Shown here piece after piece: positions 4,751-5,779 of a stretch of 5,779 bases of DNA. Every line of letters begins with the position of its first letter. Position 1 is the first letter of the stretch. The notes below the pieces were generated by a model, which saw only the letters and a program-made list of their open reading frames with translations, did not search any database and was not told the DNA's origin. The stretch is from the NCBI GenBank assembly GCA_011050175.1, contig DRGF01000064.1, forward strand, positions 1-5,779, in the 5' to 3' direction. Source of the DNA: Thermococcus sp. Lineage in GTDB: Archaea; Methanobacteriota_B; Thermococci; Thermococcales; Thermococcaceae. A program made the position numbers and the translations under genes.

Positions 4751-4858
4751 TGGTGCCGGGGCGGGGCTTTGAACCCCGGACCTCTCGGTTTCTCAGGCTC
4801 CCCCGAAGGGGAGCGGCCCTATGAGCCGAGCGCTCTGACCAGGCTAAGCTACCCCGGC
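4751..4858 (-). tRNA. tRNA-Met(CAU), probably elongator, with intron and encoded CCA
   Basis: On the minus strand a full cloverleaf folds. Acceptor GCCGGGG (4858-4852) pairs with CCCCGGC (4761-4755), then discriminator A and encoded CCA (4753-4751). The D arm is GCTT...AGC, and the anticodon stem CTCGG pairs with CCGAG (4788-4784). The loop is C-T-CAT-A, with anticodon CAT at 4823-4821, and the T arm is CGGGG-TTCAAAG-CCCCG. The anticodon loop is interrupted after A37 by a 30-nt intron. The mature tRNA would be 78 nt with CCA. CAU could mean initiator Met, elongator Met or the modified Ile2. The G1-C72 pair and the absence of the three G-C pairs of initiator anticodon stems argue against initiator. 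Ile2 is less likely but cannot be fully excluded without comparison. It lies 18 bp downstream of the helicase gene on the same strand. Confidence 0.93.
4790..4819 (-). other. tRNA intron with canonical bulge-helix-bulge splice motif
   Basis: A 30-nt intron at the canonical 37/38 site. C32-U-C-A35 pairs with intron UGAG (nt 25-28), making the 4-bp central helix. The flanking 3-nt bulges are U-A|G (5' site) and A-A|A (3' site), each cut after the second base as archaeal splicing endonuclease requires. The intron interior is a 7-bp stem GCUCCCC/GGGGAGC capped by a UUCG tetraloop. The anticodon stem is the outer helix. Confidence 0.88.
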
Positions 4859-4876
4859 ACTAACCGAGCGCCCGGG

Positions 4877-5779
4877 TTATACCTTCCGAGGGGCCTTTTT
4901 AAATCTTTCGCCGTCTTCCCAGAACCTCTTGAGGTAGAGCCTCATCCGCCCCAGGTCAACGGGCCTCATCGTTTCCACCATCCAGTCCGGCAGGTCTTTC
5001 TTTATCCCCCTCCAGAGCAGACGGTAGTCGAGGACGATTATTGAGCCCTTCTCCTCCGCCGAACGGTGCACCCTTCCCGCGGCCTGAACCAGCTTCCTGT
5101 GGGCGGGGAGATAGTAGCCGTAGTACCTGCCCTTCTCCGGGAATTTTCTCTCGAAGTACCTTATCTGGGCCTGAACCCTTGGGGTAGGCCTCGCGTAGGG
5201 GATTCCAACGAGTATTACACCGTTCATCTCGTTCCCGGAGTAATCTTGCCCCTCGCTGTTCCTGCCGCCCATCACACCGAGCAGGACTGCCCCGTTGCTT
5301 TTCGCGTGGGCCTTGAACTGGGCGACCATCAGGTCGTTCTCTGCCGAGGGGACGCCCTGTTTCTCGATGAAGATTGCTTTTCCCGTCTCCTCCAGCCTGA
5401 CCTGGAGGTTCGCCGATAGGAGGCCCTGAAGAACCTCGTAGGATGCCGCGAAAACCCCAACGTTCTTGGGGATTATCTTCGCCGCCTCCACTATGTAGTC
5501 CACCATCTTCCTGTAGGCCTGGAGCGAGCGCTCATCGCCCCTCGTGGAGACGTCTTTGGCCACCAAAACCTGTGCATTTTCCCGCTTTACCATCCTTGGG
5601 AACTTCTTCAGGCGGGCGTTCTCAACACCCATGACATCACGGAAGGCCTCAAGCGGTGTGAGCGTTCCGGACATGAATATCGCGCTCTGAACGTCCTTTA
5701 TGAAGCCCAGGGCCTTTGAAGGGTCGAGGGCAACGAGCTCAAGGCTCAACCCCCTGTCCCGGCTCATGAGGAACAGATA
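4877..5779 (-). CDS. XPD/Rad3-like (DinG-related) ATP-dependent DNA helicase, C-terminal half, cut by window edge
   Basis: The 300 residues visible, numbered from the right edge, are the C-terminal RecA-like domain (Helicase_C_2) of a superfamily 2 XPD/DinG helicase. The frame is open to 5779, so the N-terminal half with Walker A, DEAH box and any iron-sulfur cysteines is outside. Visible are MSGTLTP (36-42, the motif joining the two RecA domains), GVFAASY (108-114), GGRNSEGQDYSG (171-182, motif V region), GIPYARPTP (193-201) and QAAGRVHRS (232-240, motif VI with arginine finger). The chain ends basic (FKKAPRKV). The ATG at 5767 is internal, since conserved-looking sequence continues upstream. 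These enzymes unwind DNA 5'-3', with repair roles in relatives; XPD versus DinG-type assignment needs the missing half. The tRNA gene follows 18 bp downstream on the same strand. Confidence 0.88.
   Translation of the reverse strand, partial: YLFLMSRDRGLSLELVALDPSKALGFIKDVQSAIFMSGTLTPLEAFRDVMGVENARLKKFPRMVKRENAQVLVAKDVSTRGDERSLQAYRKMVDYIVEAAKIIPKNVGVFAASYEVLQGLLSANLQVRLEETGKAIFIEKQGVPSAENDLMVAQFKAHAKSNGAVLLGVMGGRNSEGQDYSGNEMNGVILVGIPYARPTPRVQAQIRYFERKFPEKGRYYGYYLPAHRKLVQAAGRVHRSAEEKGSIIVLDYRLLWRGIKKDLPDWMVETMRPVDLGRMRLYLKRFWEDGERFKKAPRKV
4892..4911 (-). promoter_or_regulatory. Likely tRNA-Met promoter inside the helicase 3' coding end
   Basis: The minus strand reads CGAAAG then ATTTAAAAAGG at 4911-4895, a good BRE plus TATA-like box about 40 bp before the tRNA 5' end. 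Initiation about 26 bp downstream gives a short leader of roughly 15 nt. It overlaps the codons for the final F-K-K residues of the helicase. The TATAAC nearer the tRNA (4881-4876) is too close to serve. Confidence 0.5.

Noticed and set aside
4748..4858. Attachment site of an integrated virus or plasmid at the tRNA 3' end
   Set aside because: No integrase gene and no second copy of the tRNA 3' end is present in the window. The short AATG matches at 4441 and 4749 are too small to count as a target duplication.
4769..5044. 91-codon plus-strand frame across the tRNA and the helicase end
   Set aside because: It crosses a tRNA in antisense and a real coding end; no family resemblance.

Overview
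The window reads as chromosomal DNA of a hyperthermophilic euryarchaeon of the Thermococcales, most likely a GC-rich Thermococcus. This rests on a glycerol-1-phosphate dehydrogenase for archaeal ether lipids, an archaeal-type FBPase/IMPase, two archaea-only families (UPF0179, DUF63), an XPD/Rad3-like helicase, and a tRNA-Met with a bulge-helix-bulge intron and encoded CCA. Archaeal promoter elements (purine-rich BRE plus TATA-like box) and GGTGA/GGAGGTG ribosome binding sites fit as well. Species cannot be fixed from the sequence alone.

Layout. (1) 1-354, plus: the end of pxpC, subunit C of 5-oxoprolinase. (2) 357-1862, minus: egsA (glycerol-1-phosphate dehydrogenase) followed by a UPF0179 gene, probably one transcript, converging on pxpC with only 2 bp between stop codons. 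(3) About 1889-1911: a compact, nearly palindromic TATA region that seems to serve both egsA (leftward) and the next operon (rightward). (4) 1935-4120, plus: a tight three-gene operon of a DUF63 polytopic membrane protein, an FBPase/IMPase (suhB-like) and a rhomboid intramembrane protease. (5) 4121-4750: about 630 bp of AT-richer, non-coding, palindrome-laden DNA, including an approximately 300-bp fold-back element that abuts the tRNA. (6) 4751-4858, minus: intron-containing tRNA-Met(CAU). (7) 4877-5779, minus: the C-terminal half of an XPD/DinG-like helicase that runs off the right edge; the tRNA promoter lies inside its 3' coding end.

Working together. G1PDH makes the glycerophosphate backbone of archaeal lipids. 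IMPase activity would supply inositol, usable for inositol head groups or inositol-phosphate solutes, while FBPase activity would serve gluconeogenesis. DUF63 and rhomboid are both membrane proteins. The divergent egsA/DUF63 arrangement therefore looks membrane-themed, but any functional link is inference. Nothing in the window forms a clearly new multi-gene system. The least explained parts are the fold-back element, the shared palindromic promoter, and the two uncharacterised families (DUF63, UPF0179).
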